Assembly: GCF_017357245.1 (NCBI RefSeq)
Contig: NZ_CP071614.1
Location: 248,001-312,000 of the forward strand
DNA from: Rhizobium bangladeshense
Lineage (GTDB): Bacteria > Pseudomonadota > Alphaproteobacteria > Rhizobiales > Rhizobiaceae
Length of the DNA stretch: 64,000 nucleotides
Direction: 5' to 3'
Shown here: piece after piece, positions 54,698 through 63,726 of the stretch
Layout: every line of letters begins with the position of its first letter
Numbering within the stretch: the stretch's first letter is position 1
Notes under the pieces: model-generated
What the model was told of the DNA's origin: nothing
Database searches by the model: none
What the model saw: the letters and a program-made list of their open reading frames with translations, nothing else
Program-made: the position numbers and the translations under genes

Positions 54698-54892
54698 ATG
54701 AAAGCATTTGTAAACAGCGTACGCGCTTTCGCGCGGGAAGAAGACGGCGTCGCACTTACTGAATACCTCATTCTGCTTGCCTTGCTGGTTGGCGGCGTGA
54801 TCACGGCGGTAACATTGGCCGGCACCAATCTGGCTGCCGTTTGGACGGCATGGGCAGGGTGGTTCACGACCGAGTTGGCTGTCCCAGCCTGA
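54698..54892 (+). CDS. pilA: Flp/Fap-type pilin
   Basis: A 64-residue Flp pilin precursor. A 17-residue leader ends in EEDG; cleavage after G17 gives VALTEYLILLALLVGG with Glu at +5 and Tyr at +6, the Flp signature. The hydrophobic helix follows and the mature part is short (about 47 residues). It is the structural subunit of the Tad pilus. A GGGAGG site lies 11 bases before the ATG. A stem-loop after the stop separates it from cpaB. Confidence 0.95.
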   Translation: MKAFVNSVRAFAREEDGVALTEYLILLALLVGGVITAVTLAGTNLAAVWTAWAGWFTTELAVPA

Positions 54893-54911
54893 TATTGGCG
54901 TTCGAAGAAGA

Positions 54912-54932
54912 GAGGGGTTTTGTTAACCCCTC
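54912..54932 (+). other. Stem-loop between pilA and cpaB
   Basis: GAGGGGTT / AACCCCTC (54912-54919, 54925-54932) with loop TTGTT, extended by imperfect purine/pyrimidine pairing (AAGA before, CCTTCT after). Without a T run it is more likely an attenuator or mRNA stabiliser than a full terminator. It would allow far more pilin than assembly proteins from one promoter. Confidence 0.6.
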
Positions 54933-54990
54933 CCTTCTAAATTAGCAAAAATGAATGGATGCACTCCGTCCAGTGTAGCGAGTAACCGCG

Positions 54991-55902
54991 ATGCGTTCGT
55001 CAACGATTTTAAGTCTGGTTATTGCGTTTGTACTTGCAGCAGCAGCAGTTTTCGGCATGCGCGCGTACCTCTCCGATCAGAAAGCCCGATTGCTGGCCAT
55101 GAACGGCATGAAGGCTGAGGAGAGAACACTTGTCGTCGCCGCCACGCCGATGCGCTTCGGTGATCGAGTTCGTTCCGAAAATCTCAGGGCCATTCCCTGG
55201 CCTTCCAATGAAACACCCGCAGGCTCATTCGTCAGCATCGAGGCGGTCGTTGGCAACGATGCCCAACCGCGTTATGCCATGGCGGCGATCGACCCTGGCG
55301 AACCGGTGCTATCCTCGAAAATCACCGGTACCGGCGAACGCGCGACGCTGTCGGCGGCGCTCGACCAGGGCATGAAGGCGATCTCCATCCGCGTCAACGA
55401 CGTGCTTGGCGTTGCCGGCTTCGTCAGGCCCTCCGATCGCGTGGACGTACTTCTGACGCGGGTCGTACGCGGGCCGGCAGGCAACGACCAGACCTTCGTC
55501 GACGTGCTGCTGCAAGGCGTCAAGGTGCTGGCGGTGGACCAGACGGCGGACGAACGCAAGGACGAACCATCCGTCGTCAAAACCGTGACTTTCGAGGTCA
55601 CGACCGATGAGGCCCAGCGCCTTACCCTCGGTTCCAGCATCGGCACGCTCTCGCTGGCGCTTCGCAATGTTGCCTCTTCCTCTATCGAGCAGACCCGGCC
55701 GATCACCATTGCCGACCTCGGTGGCGGGGCGATGGCGACGGAACTTAGCAAGGATCTGGAAAATATTAAGTTGCCAGAACCTGAAAAACAAGTGCAGATT
55801 GCGGAGCAGAAGGTCGAGCCAGTGTTGCCGGTTGAGCCAAAATGGGTGACAGTGGGAGTCTGGAACACGACGAAGCGCGAGGAGCACCGAGTCGGCCAGT
55901 GA
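54991..55902 (+). CDS. cpaB: Tad pilus assembly protein CpaB (RcpC)
   Basis: A 303-residue protein with one N-terminal membrane helix (about 5-24), a SAF domain (VVAATPMRFGDRVRSENLR to GEPVLSSKITG) and a CpaB domain (GMKAISIRVNDVLGVAGFVR, PSDRVDVLLTRV, then VTFEVTTDEAQRLTLGSSIG). It is a periplasmic component that works with the CpaC secretin. The ATG at 54991 gives the expected N-terminal anchor. Confidence 0.94.
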   Translation: MRSSTILSLVIAFVLAAAAVFGMRAYLSDQKARLLAMNGMKAEERTLVVAATPMRFGDRVRSENLRAIPWPSNETPAGSFVSIEAVVGNDAQPRYAMAAIDPGEPVLSSKITGTGERATLSAALDQGMKAISIRVNDVLGVAGFVRPSDRVDVLLTRVVRGPAGNDQTFVDVLLQGVKVLAVDQTADERKDEPSVVKTVTFEVTTDEAQRLTLGSSIGTLSLALRNVASSSIEQTRPITIADLGGGAMATELSKDLENIKLPEPEKQVQIAEQKVEPVLPVEPKWVTVGVWNTTKREEHRVGQ

Positions 55903-55957
55903 TATTTATGCGGCATGCCGCAGGTGCGGCCGGCCGAATGAGGGGGCAAAAGCAGGC

Positions 55958-57448
55958 ATGGCGAACGGCAAGGGAAGAAGCGCAAGGATGAAAAGCCTTG
56001 CGGCGCTAGCGGCAGTGTTTTCGGCCTGTGTGTGTTTAGGGCCCGGATTTGCCGGCTGCGCCAACGCACAGGAAAAGTTCGTCACGCTCGGCAAATCGGT
56101 CCAGCATGTGACCTTGCCTCCGAATGAAACGCTGACGCTGAATACCGGCCAGGCCTTCGGCGATCTCGTCATCGGCAGCGCCGATATGATCGACGTGGTG
56201 CCGCTTTCCGACCGGTCGCTGTTCATCCGCGGCAAGAAGACCGGGGCCACCAATATCTCGGTCTATGGCGATGATAAGTCGCTTCTCGGCGTCATCGACA
56301 TCCGCGTTGCCAGCGACTTCAGCGAAGTCGCCTCCGCGATTCGCTCTGCCGCGCCCTCGGCCCGGGTCAGGGTAATCAACTCCAACGATCGCATTCGCCT
56401 GACGGGCATCGTCCGTGACGGCATCGAACTGCAGCGGGTGATGGAAATCGCCCAGTCTTATTCCGACCAACCGGTGCTGAACCAGTTGCGTGTCAGTGAC
56501 AGCCAGCAGGTGATGCTGGAGGTCCGTGTCATCGAAGCCTCGCGCCAGACGGGTCGTGACCTCGGGATCGGTTGGTCCGGGTACGGCAACAACAACCGCA
56601 TCGGCAAGGCAACGACCAGCCAGGGAATCGCGGTGAACGATAACGGCAACCTAGCCCGTACCCTCCTCGATCCCAAGGGTGCGGCAACGGGTGCGCTGCC
56701 CTTTGGCCAGTTGATCGCCAAGGTGCTGGAAATCTCGGGCGGCCACATCGACGTGGTCATCAACGCGCTCGAGCAGAAGGGGTTGGTGCGCCGCCTGGCT
56801 CAGCCGAACCTCATCGCCATGAGCGGCTCGACCGCCAGCTTCCATGCCGGCGGTGAAGTGCCGATCCTAAAGACGACGAACAACGGTTCGACGGTAGCCA
56901 CCGAGACGGACTATCGTCCTTTCGGTGTGCGGCTGACCTTCAAGCCGGTGGTCCTTGACGACGGCGTCATCAATCTGGAGATCGAGCCTGAGGTTTCCGA
57001 GCTGGATCCATCGATCAACGTCAACGGCAATCCCGGGTTCATCTCCCGCGCTGCCAGCACCACGGTAGCGCTTCGCGACGGCCAGAGCTTTGCGATGGCG
57101 GGCCTGCTGCAGTCGATCAATGCCAAAGACATTCAGCAATTGCCGGGCCTCGGGAAGATACCGGTTCTCGGCGCACTGTTCCGTTCGACGAGTTTCCAGA
57201 AGAGGGAATCCGATCTCGTTATCGTCGTCACCCCGCACATAGTGCGACCGGCGCGGCCGGGCGAGGATCTCTACAGTCCGCTCGATCAGACACGTTCTTC
57301 CAACGACGTCGAGCTTTTCGCGCTCGGTGTCATGGAAGTCGACAAGGACATGCTCCGACGATTTCGCAACGGCGTAGGCGTGACTGGGCCCTACGGCCAT
57401 CGTCTAGACCTGAACCAGGGAGTCCAAGCCGTTGCTACAAAACGCTAA
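55958..57448 (+). CDS. cpaC: Tad pilus outer-membrane secretin CpaC (RcpA)
   Basis: A 496-residue secretin. A signal peptide ends near residue 36 (GCANAQ), then the pilus N-domain (SVQHVTLPPNETLTLNTGQA, GSADMIDVVPLSDRSLFI), a BON-like part and the secretin domain (QVMLEVRVIEASRQTGRDLG, LAQPNLIAMSGSTASFHAGG, VTPHIVRPARPGED). It forms the outer-membrane channel through which the pilus leaves. It follows cpaB after 55 bases and overlaps the lipoprotein gene by 17 bases. Confidence 0.94.
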   Translation: MANGKGRSARMKSLAALAAVFSACVCLGPGFAGCANAQEKFVTLGKSVQHVTLPPNETLTLNTGQAFGDLVIGSADMIDVVPLSDRSLFIRGKKTGATNISVYGDDKSLLGVIDIRVASDFSEVASAIRSAAPSARVRVINSNDRIRLTGIVRDGIELQRVMEIAQSYSDQPVLNQLRVSDSQQVMLEVRVIEASRQTGRDLGIGWSGYGNNNRIGKATTSQGIAVNDNGNLARTLLDPKGAATGALPFGQLIAKVLEISGGHIDVVINALEQKGLVRRLAQPNLIAMSGSTASFHAGGEVPILKTTNNGSTVATETDYRPFGVRLTFKPVVLDDGVINLEIEPEVSELDPSINVNGNPGFISRAASTTVALRDGQSFAMAGLLQSINAKDIQQLPGLGKIPVLGALFRSTSFQKRESDLVIVVTPHIVRPARPGEDLYSPLDQTRSSNDVELFALGVMEVDKDMLRRFRNGVGVTGPYGHRLDLNQGVQAVATKR

Positions 57449-57737
57449 GCGCCTCCTTCTCGTCCTTGCAGCCGCCGGCCTCGCCTCCGGCTGTGCCGAC
57501 TACATGAATCATCGCGACACGATCACCTTCGGGGCTGGCAATGCCGTGGAAGCAAACAAGGCCATCCATATCGAGGACCCGTTCCCGCCGGAAGCCCAGC
57601 GAACTCGAATCGCAAGCGACGGCAAGGTGATTCGCAGGGTGGTCACTCAATATCAGAACGGCGGGCTGGGCGTTGTTCAGCCGTCGCCGGCCATGGGGGC
57701 AAATGGGGCCTCCAACGGGGCGACTGCCAGCCAGTAG
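57432..57737 (+). CDS. Small outer-membrane lipoprotein in the position of CpaD
   Basis: A 101-residue protein starting with TTG (57432), with GGGAG 9 bases upstream, overlapping the end of cpaC. A lipoprotein signal LVLAAAGLASGC gives a lipobox (L-A-S-G-C) with the lipidated cysteine at residue 21. The mature part is only about 80 residues: YMNHRDTITFGAGNAVEANK, then RTRIASDGKVIRRVV. The sequence YMNHRDTI...GNAV...N is like the start of CpaD lipoproteins, but CpaD is normally about twice as long. It probably acts as secretin pilotin or a shortened CpaD. Confidence 0.8.
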   Translation: MLQNAKRLLLVLAAAGLASGCADYMNHRDTITFGAGNAVEANKAIHIEDPFPPEAQRTRIASDGKVIRRVVTQYQNGGLGVVQPSPAMGANGASNGATASQ

Positions 57738-57818
57738 CTGGCGATAGGGATGAACGACGGCAGCGCGTCGGAAGGAAAATGCACGGGGTCGTCACGGCGA
57801 TAGCGCGGTGATGGGGGT

Positions 57819-59429
57819 ATGCCAATGCTGAGCAGGATTGTCAGACGGTTCTGGAACGATCATCGCGGCTATGTCATCGCCTTGACGCTCATCGCCATGC
57901 CAATGCTTCTCGGCTTTTCGCTGCTCATCATCGATGTCGGCCGCAGCAGCAACCTGCATACTGATCTTCAGAACGCGGTCGATGCGATGGCGCTGGCCGG
58001 GGCCCGTGAACTCGATGGCCGCGATGATGCGATTTCGAGAGCGCAGACGGCGATCGAGAAAATCGCCAACAGCGCGGCTTTCTCCGGGGGTGGGACCGGC
58101 ATGTCCCTCGGCTCGAATATAGTCGTGACCTATGACGCCGGAAACGATGCGGGGAGCACTGTTACCGTGCTTTTCCTGAAGGACATCCCGGCCAACGACG
58201 ATACGCCCATCCCGTCTTCGATGGAAACGACGGTGGCCAGCGAAGCGTCCTACGCATGGGTCATCGCCAAGCCGCAGGCGATGCAGACGATCTTTCCGAT
58301 CCCGGTCGGCTTCACCCGCAATACGATCAACATCGCTGCCGACGCCGTGGCGGTATACCATGCCAGCGCCTGCGACGTGACGCCGATCTTTATCTGCAAT
58401 CCGTTCGAGCCGGCTGGAAACACGAGTGAAAGCGCCAGCGAAGATGCAGCTACGGCCTTGCACACCAACTTTGCGGCCGGCAACCTCTATGGCCGACAGA
58501 TCGAGCTTCACAGCACCGCTGCGTCCAATCCCGGCCCCGGCAATTTCGGCTTCCTGCGGACCCCCTTGGGCAATGGTGCGTCCGTGCTGGCGGAGGCTCT
58601 TGCCACCGGCAATCCCGGTACCTGCTATACACAGGACAGCCTCGACACGGAAACCGGTGCAAAGGCGGGGCCCGTCGAGGATGGCGTCAATACGCGCTTC
58701 GGCTTTTATTCCTCATCGTTCAACAAGGTGAACGGGAATTACCGTTACCGACCTGCCCAAAATGTACGCTCCGCTCAGACAATCGGCGGCGGCGGAAAGA
58801 AGGGCTGCGATACTTACAACCCGGTCATGGTCGGAGATGTTGTCGGCGATGCGACCAAGGCTTTGCCGCTCGGCTATGGAGCGGGCATGACTTCGCTTGC
58901 CGGTGGCAAGATCAGCAGCGGCAACAATTGGCAGTACGCGACCTATTGGAATGTCGCGCAAGGAACCGCTGCGCCCTCGACGAGCACGGTCCTCAGCAAC
59001 TACTCCAGTTATCCCCCGCAGGCGACGGGAACACCAAGCCAACCCTCCGCATACGATGTTTATCGTTACGAGCTTGCAACTCCCTCTCTCATCAACCATG
59101 CCTCGGCGAATGGTGAGACCGGAACGCCGGCAACGGGCGGCCAGTGCTATAGCGGACCGGACCTTTCGAACTATACGGCGGACGAATATGGCGATCGCCG
59201 CGAGATCTTCTCGGCCATTGTCAATTGTGGTTATGAAGCCTCGGTCGGCCATCTGAACGGTCACAAGGCTACGCGCGCCGTGGCCTTCGCCCGCATGTTC
59301 CTGACCAAGCCGGCGATCAAGGTTGGCGGCGAACGATACCTTTCTCTGGAGATGATCGACATCACCGGCAAGGGTGGTCGCGGTACGCTGGACGAATTCC
59401 TGCGGGAAGAAGCGGAGCTGGTCAGATGA
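57819..59429 (+). CDS. TadG-like pilus assembly protein
   Basis: A 536-residue protein with an N-terminal membrane helix (about 18-40) followed by LLIIDVGRSSNLHTDLQNAV and DAMALAGARELDG, the TadG/TadE-like N-terminal region. The rest is a large, Ser/Thr/Asn-rich extracytoplasmic domain with paired cysteines (CDVTPIFIC, GTCYT, GGKKGCDTY, GGQCYS, VNCGYE). No von Willebrand MIDAS motif is evident. It is probably secreted or anchored at the inner membrane to help pilus assembly. It overlaps the next gene by four bases. Confidence 0.85.
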   Translation: MPMLSRIVRRFWNDHRGYVIALTLIAMPMLLGFSLLIIDVGRSSNLHTDLQNAVDAMALAGARELDGRDDAISRAQTAIEKIANSAAFSGGGTGMSLGSNIVVTYDAGNDAGSTVTVLFLKDIPANDDTPIPSSMETTVASEASYAWVIAKPQAMQTIFPIPVGFTRNTINIAADAVAVYHASACDVTPIFICNPFEPAGNTSESASEDAATALHTNFAAGNLYGRQIELHSTAASNPGPGNFGFLRTPLGNGASVLAEALATGNPGTCYTQDSLDTETGAKAGPVEDGVNTRFGFYSSSFNKVNGNYRYRPAQNVRSAQTIGGGGKKGCDTYNPVMVGDVVGDATKALPLGYGAGMTSLAGGKISSGNNWQYATYWNVAQGTAAPSTSTVLSNYSSYPPQATGTPSQPSAYDVYRYELATPSLINHASANGETGTPATGGQCYSGPDLSNYTADEYGDRREIFSAIVNCGYEASVGHLNGHKATRAVAFARMFLTKPAIKVGGERYLSLEMIDITGKGGRGTLDEFLREEAELVR

Positions 59430-59905
59430 TGGCGCTCCGCGATTTCATCCGGCATCGGCTTTGTCTCGGCTTCTGGCGGCGGGAGGAAGGCGCAGTGCTT
59501 GCCGAAGCGCTGCTCGCGATCCCCTTTGTGACGCTCTTTGCGGCTGCCATATTGGAGTTTGGCAGCATCTTCTGGCAGCGCATGCAGATCGACGCCGGCT
59601 TGCGCGATGCAGGGCGTTACCTTTCGCGCTGCCGACCGTTGTCGGGAACCTATGTGCCGACATGTAACGAGGCGACTGCGAAGACGATCGCCTTTTATGG
59701 AACGCAAACACCTGCGGCAGACGCCGAACCCCGCGTACCTGACTGGAAGGACGCTGCCGACATCACCATCACTGCTCCGGATGCAGACGGCAACATCACC
59801 CTTTCGACTGCGCATCTCTACAAGAGCTCGCCGGTCTTCAGCTTCCTCGGAATCGACGCCATCACCATCAGTTCCTTTCACGAAGAGAGATACATCGGAT
59901 GGTGA
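59426..59905 (+). CDS. tadE: TadE-like pseudopilin
   Basis: A 159-residue TadE-family protein. The pseudopilin cleavage region is REEG22, then AVLAEALLAIPFVTLFAA with Glu at +5 of the mature protein, so CpaA could process it. IFWQRMQIDAGLRDAGRYL matches TadE. The extracytoplasmic part has a cysteine pair (SRCRPL, VPTCNE). It overlaps its neighbours on both sides (4 and 7 bases). Confidence 0.88.
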   Translation: MMALRDFIRHRLCLGFWRREEGAVLAEALLAIPFVTLFAAAILEFGSIFWQRMQIDAGLRDAGRYLSRCRPLSGTYVPTCNEATAKTIAFYGTQTPAADAEPRVPDWKDAADITITAPDADGNITLSTAHLYKSSPVFSFLGIDAITISSFHEERYIGW

Positions 59906-60522
59906 GCTTACGGGCAATCAAGGCATTCTGGGGCGATAGCAGTGGTGCCAGCCTCGTCGAAGCATTGCTGACCTTTCCGATCGTCATGCTGGTATTCGCC
60001 GCCTTCATCGAGTTCGGCTATGCCATGTCGCAGTGGAATCAGACAGTCAAGGCATTGCAATATGGTGCCCGTTTGGCGGCGGTATCCGATCCGGTGACGA
60101 CGAATTTCGATGCCGTTTTCCCGATCGAAGCTGCCGATCCACTCAACAACGGCAAAGCGGCGCCGAACGATGCAACAATATCCTCGACCTGCGGACCGGC
60201 TCTTGCCAACTGCACGGCGGCATTGAACCGGATTGTCCTCGGAAGCGACGGCGTTTGCCAAGCTGGAACTGATCCCCACCCCGGCATTTGCGACCTCAAT
60301 TGGCGCATCAAGCGGGAGAATCTGATGGTCACTTACCAGCGATCGGGGCTCGGTTATTGGGGCCGGCCGGACGGGCCCGTGCTGACGATGCGGCTGGAGG
60401 TGCGTGACGTCACCTTCGATCTGCCGATCCTCGGCGGGCTGTTGGGACTTAACGACATTACCGTCCCGGCCCATCCGGTGACGATCACGACGGAAGATCT
60501 GAAGACCTGTTCAACCTGCTGA
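59899..60522 (+). CDS. TadE/TadF-like pseudopilin
   Basis: A 207-residue second TadE-family protein. After DSSG16 comes ASLVEALLTFPIVMLVFAAF with Glu at +5, then EFGYAMSQWNQTVKALQYGA RLAAVSDP-type TadE sequence. The C-terminal domain is larger than in the first copy and carries several cysteines (STCGPALANC, GVCQ, GICDLNW) and ends in CSTC. It overlaps the preceding gene by seven bases, so the two pseudopilins are made together. Confidence 0.87.
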   Translation: MVSLRAIKAFWGDSSGASLVEALLTFPIVMLVFAAFIEFGYAMSQWNQTVKALQYGARLAAVSDPVTTNFDAVFPIEAADPLNNGKAAPNDATISSTCGPALANCTAALNRIVLGSDGVCQAGTDPHPGICDLNWRIKRENLMVTYQRSGLGYWGRPDGPVLTMRLEVRDVTFDLPILGGLLGLNDITVPAHPVTITTEDLKTCSTC

Positions 60523-60549
60523 CCCCTTGTTACGCGTAGGAAAGCGAAA

Positions 60550-61692
60550 ATGACAGCTCACATGAACATTGCCGCATCCACCAAGATCCTGGTTCTCTCC
60601 GACGACGCGGCGGCAGCAAGTTTCATGCTCGATACGTTCGGGTCGCTGTCGCGTTACGATGTCCGCCATCTCTCGCTGAAGGCACTCGGAGAAAAGGGCA
60701 GGCTCGACCCGACGCAGTTCGACCTGATCGTTCTCGACGTCGACAACGGGAAATTGCTGCAGCAGCCGGAGCTCTTCACCTTTCGCGCCAGCCATCGGGA
60801 CATCCCGCTCGTCGTCGTTTCCGAAGAGCTGCCCGACGACATGCTGCGGCTGCTCTTCCGCCTGAACGGCAATGACTGGCTGAGGAAACCGCTCGAGCGC
60901 CGCGCACTGATCGACATGATTTCAACCCATGCGCCAGGCACAGGGGCGAGCGACAGCCGCGTGCATGCCGTGGTCTCAGCCGTCGGTGGCGCCGGCGCCA
61001 GCATGATCGCTTCGTCGCTCGCGCATGTGCTGGCCCAGCCGACCAAGAATTCCACGCCGCGGATCGACTTGTTCGACACGGATTTTTGCTCGGGTGCGCT
61101 TGGCTATTATCTCAACCTTGTCAACGACTACGACTTGAAACCGGTTATCGCCAACCCTTCCCGGGTCGATCTGGAATTCATCGATCTGGTCAGAAAGCGT
61201 CATTCGGGGGGCTTTTCACTGCTGTCCTTCAAGCAGCCATCCGTCCTTCTGGCGCCGAAGGGCCGTGAACTCGTGCTGCGCATGCTCGACGTGGCCGCCT
61301 TCGAGAGCGACCACACGATCATCGACATTCCCTATTACGACACGCCGTGGAAATACGAGGTGCTCGCTTCGGTCAACAGCATCTGCATCGTCACCGAAAT
61401 GACTGTGCCTGCGCTTTCTCAAGCGAAGGATTTGTTTGCCAATCTGGTACGGCTGCGAGGTAATTCGGATCAGATTTTCATCGTCATCAACAAATACCGA
61501 AGCAAGCTTTTCGGCCTCGGCCTGCGCCGGCAACAAACGCAGAAGATATTCAAGGAGATCCCGACGCATGTCATCGGAGATGACTGGGATACTTTGAGCG
61601 AGGCGGTCAATCGCGGCGTGCTGCCATTTCAGGTGAATTCCAGGGCGCGCTTCTGCGGCGCGGTCGGTAAACTTGGGGCACTGGTGCGATGA
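60550..61692 (+). CDS. cpaE: Pilus assembly ATPase-like protein CpaE (TadZ)
   Basis: A 380-residue CpaE/TadZ protein. An atypical receiver-like domain (about 10-125, FDLIVLDVDNG and WLRKPLERR) is joined to a MinD/ParA-like domain. The nucleotide loop reads SAVGGAGASMIASSLAHVLA (about 143-162) and lacks the lysines of the normal deviant Walker A motif (KGGxGK[ST]). DLFDTDFCSGALGYYLN and DHTIIDIPYY are the later motifs. TadZ proteins localise the pilus machine at the pole. The stop overlaps the start of the transpeptidase gene by four bases. Confidence 0.92.
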   Translation: MTAHMNIAASTKILVLSDDAAAASFMLDTFGSLSRYDVRHLSLKALGEKGRLDPTQFDLIVLDVDNGKLLQQPELFTFRASHRDIPLVVVSEELPDDMLRLLFRLNGNDWLRKPLERRALIDMISTHAPGTGASDSRVHAVVSAVGGAGASMIASSLAHVLAQPTKNSTPRIDLFDTDFCSGALGYYLNLVNDYDLKPVIANPSRVDLEFIDLVRKRHSGGFSLLSFKQPSVLLAPKGRELVLRMLDVAAFESDHTIIDIPYYDTPWKYEVLASVNSICIVTEMTVPALSQAKDLFANLVRLRGNSDQIFIVINKYRSKLFGLGLRRQQTQKIFKEIPTHVIGDDWDTLSEAVNRGVLPFQVNSRARFCGAVGKLGALVR

Positions 61693-62261
61693 AGGCGATC
61701 GACAGTGGGCGCATAAGGTCCCGCGCCATCGATGCCGGCTTGGTGGTTTTGGCAATTCTGGCCGCTGCCGGGGATGCCGGGGCAGCCGGGCTTGTACCAC
61801 GAAGCCTCGGGCCGACGACAAGCGCCGTGGTGGCGATCGAAAAAAGCTACGCGGCTGGGACAATCGTCATCGTCACCGCGAACCGTACGCTGGATCTCGT
61901 CATCTCCGATGGACGCGCGATCCGCTACAAAATCGGCGTCGGACGAGACGGATTTCGCTGGAGTGGTACCGTTAAGGTTGGACGCAAGGCTGAGTGGCCC
62001 GACTGGCGCCCGCCTGCCGAGATGAAGGCGCGCTCAGCCGGACTTCCGGACCTGGTGCCTGCCGGTCCGCTCAATCCGTTGGGCGCTCGCGGGATCTATC
62101 TCTACAAGGACAGCACCGACACGCTCTACCGCATTCATGGAACGAACGAGCAGTCGACGGTCGGCGGTTTCGCGTCATCGGGCTGTTTTCGCATGAGCAA
62201 TGCCGACGTCATCGATCTCTATGAGAGGGTGAAAATCGGTTCCACGGTCATTGTAAAATAG
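61689..62261 (+). CDS. L,D-transpeptidase (YkuD family) inside the Tad pilus operon
   Basis: A 190-residue secreted protein with a signal peptide (about 1-33, DAGLVVLAILAAAGDAGAAG) and a YkuD catalytic domain. GARGIYLYKDSTDTLYRIHG carries the histidine near residue 149, and GGFASSGCFRMSNADVIDLY the catalytic cysteine near 165 (motif S-x-G-C-F-R-M, one spacing variant). RTLDLVISDGRAIRYKIGVG is the substrate-strand region. It makes 3-3 crosslinks in peptidoglycan or attaches proteins to it. It is translationally coupled to cpaE (four-base overlap) and ends 16 bases before cpaF. This implies a role in fitting the pilus machine into the cell wall (inference). Confidence 0.92.
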   Translation: MKAIDSGRIRSRAIDAGLVVLAILAAAGDAGAAGLVPRSLGPTTSAVVAIEKSYAAGTIVIVTANRTLDLVISDGRAIRYKIGVGRDGFRWSGTVKVGRKAEWPDWRPPAEMKARSAGLPDLVPAGPLNPLGARGIYLYKDSTDTLYRIHGTNEQSTVGGFASSGCFRMSNADVIDLYERVKIGSTVIVK

Positions 62262-62277
62262 TTCAGGGGTGGGAAGC

Positions 62278-63726
62278 ATGGCGACCGGAATCATTGGGCG
62301 TTTCTACAAGCATCAGCAGGAGCCTGAAAGCCGGGAACATCCGGAGGCGGCCGAACCGTCTCCAGTCGCTGTTCAGGACATGCCTGCTCAACCGGTCTCT
62401 GACAGCGCTACGGCGAGAGGCGAAGAAGCCTCGCTCGGGCCGGACATGGTTTCCGAACGGGTCAATCTGCACCGCTACCTGCTCGATCGCATCAACCTCG
62501 GGATCCTTGACACGCTCGATAATGAGGAGATCGCCACCGAAATCCGGCCGTTGGTCAAGGATTATATCCGGAGTAACAACTTCCCGCTCAATGCCAAGGA
62601 AATCAGCGATCTGATCCGCGATATCACCGACGAGATGCTCGGGCTTGGACCGATCGAGCCGCTGCTCGCCGACGACACGATCGCAGATATTCTCATCAAC
62701 GGCTACAACAGCGTCTATGTCGAGCGGAGCGGCAAGCTCGAGAGCACCGCCGTGCGGTTCAAAGACGAGGATCATCTCCTTCGGGTAATCAACAAGATCG
62801 TCTCGGCGGTTGGCCGCCGTGTCGACGAGTCAACGCCGATGGTTGACGCCCGCCTCAAGGATGGTTCGCGTGTCAACGTCGCCATCAGGCCGATCTCGGT
62901 CGATGGACCGCTCGTTTCCATTCGGAAATTCACCCGCAAGCCGCTGACAATGGAGCGCCTGGTGCAATATGGCGCGATGGCCGATGCGATGCGCATCCTT
63001 CTCAGCGCTGCGGTCAAGGGCAAGGTGTCCATGGTGATTTCAGGCGGCACCGGTTCCGGCAAGACCACCTTGCTCAATGCTCTCTCGTCCCAGATTTCTC
63101 CAAAGGAGCGCCTGATCACCATCGAGGATGCGGCCGAGCTTCAACTGCAGCAGCCACATGTCGGGCGTTTGGAAACCCGACCGCCGACGCTCGACGGACG
63201 CAACGAGATCCGCCAGCGCGAACTTTTGAAGAACGCTCTCCGCATGCGTCCCGATCGCATCATCGTCGGCGAAGTACGCGGCGACGAGGCGTTCGACATG
63301 CTGCAGGCGATGAATACCGGTCATGAGGGGTCGATGACGACCATCCACGCCAACACGCCCCGCGACGCCGTCGGCCGGCTCGAGCAGATGGTCGGCATGG
63401 CCGGGATGCCGATGTCGCAGTTGAGCATTCGCTCGCAGATATCGTCCGCCATCACCATCATCGTGCAGGTCCAGCGCCTGAGCGACGGCAGCCGCAAAGT
63501 TGTCTCGATTTCCGAGATCACCGGCATGGAGGGCGAAGTCGTGCAGATGCAGGAGATTATGAAATTCAAGAAAACCGGCACCGATGAAGGCGGGCGGATC
63601 CATGGAGAATTCCGCGCCACCGGCATCCGGCCGCGGTTCGTCGAGGAGTTTGCCGAACTCGGGATCGAGATCCCTGTGTCGATTTTTGAGCCCGGTAAAC
63701 CGCTCCAAACGGGACCTGTTCAATGA
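62278..63726 (+). CDS. cpaF: Tad pilus secretion ATPase CpaF (TadA)
   Basis: A 482-residue type II/IV secretion ATPase. A variable N-terminus (about 1-70) precedes [18 protein letters not shown] and the GSPE-type core. Walker A is [12 protein letters not shown] (near 255-265), the Asp box [16 protein letters not shown], Walker B-like [16 protein letters not shown] (near 323) and the His box [14 protein letters not shown]. It powers pilus assembly at the inner membrane. ATG 62278 is chosen; GTG at 62269 is in frame and possible. It overlaps tadB by four bases. Confidence 0.95.
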   Translation: MATGIIGRFYKHQQEPESREHPEAAEPSPVAVQDMPAQPVSDSATARGEEASLGPDMVSERVNLHRYLLDRINLGILDTLDNEEIATEIRPLVKDYIRSNNFPLNAKEISDLIRDITDEMLGLGPIEPLLADDTIADILINGYNSVYVERSGKLESTAVRFKDEDHLLRVINKIVSAVGRRVDESTPMVDARLKDGSRVNVAIRPISVDGPLVSIRKFTRKPLTMERLVQYGAMADAMRILLSAAVKGKVSMVISGGTGSGKTTLLNALSSQISPKERLITIEDAAELQLQQPHVGRLETRPPTLDGRNEIRQRELLKNALRMRPDRIIVGEVRGDEAFDMLQAMNTGHEGSMTTIHANTPRDAVGRLEQMVGMAGMPMSQLSIRSQISSAITIIVQVQRLSDGSRKVVSISEITGMEGEVVQMQEIMKFKKTGTDEGGRIHGEFRATGIRPRFVEEFAELGIEIPVSIFEPGKPLQTGPVQ

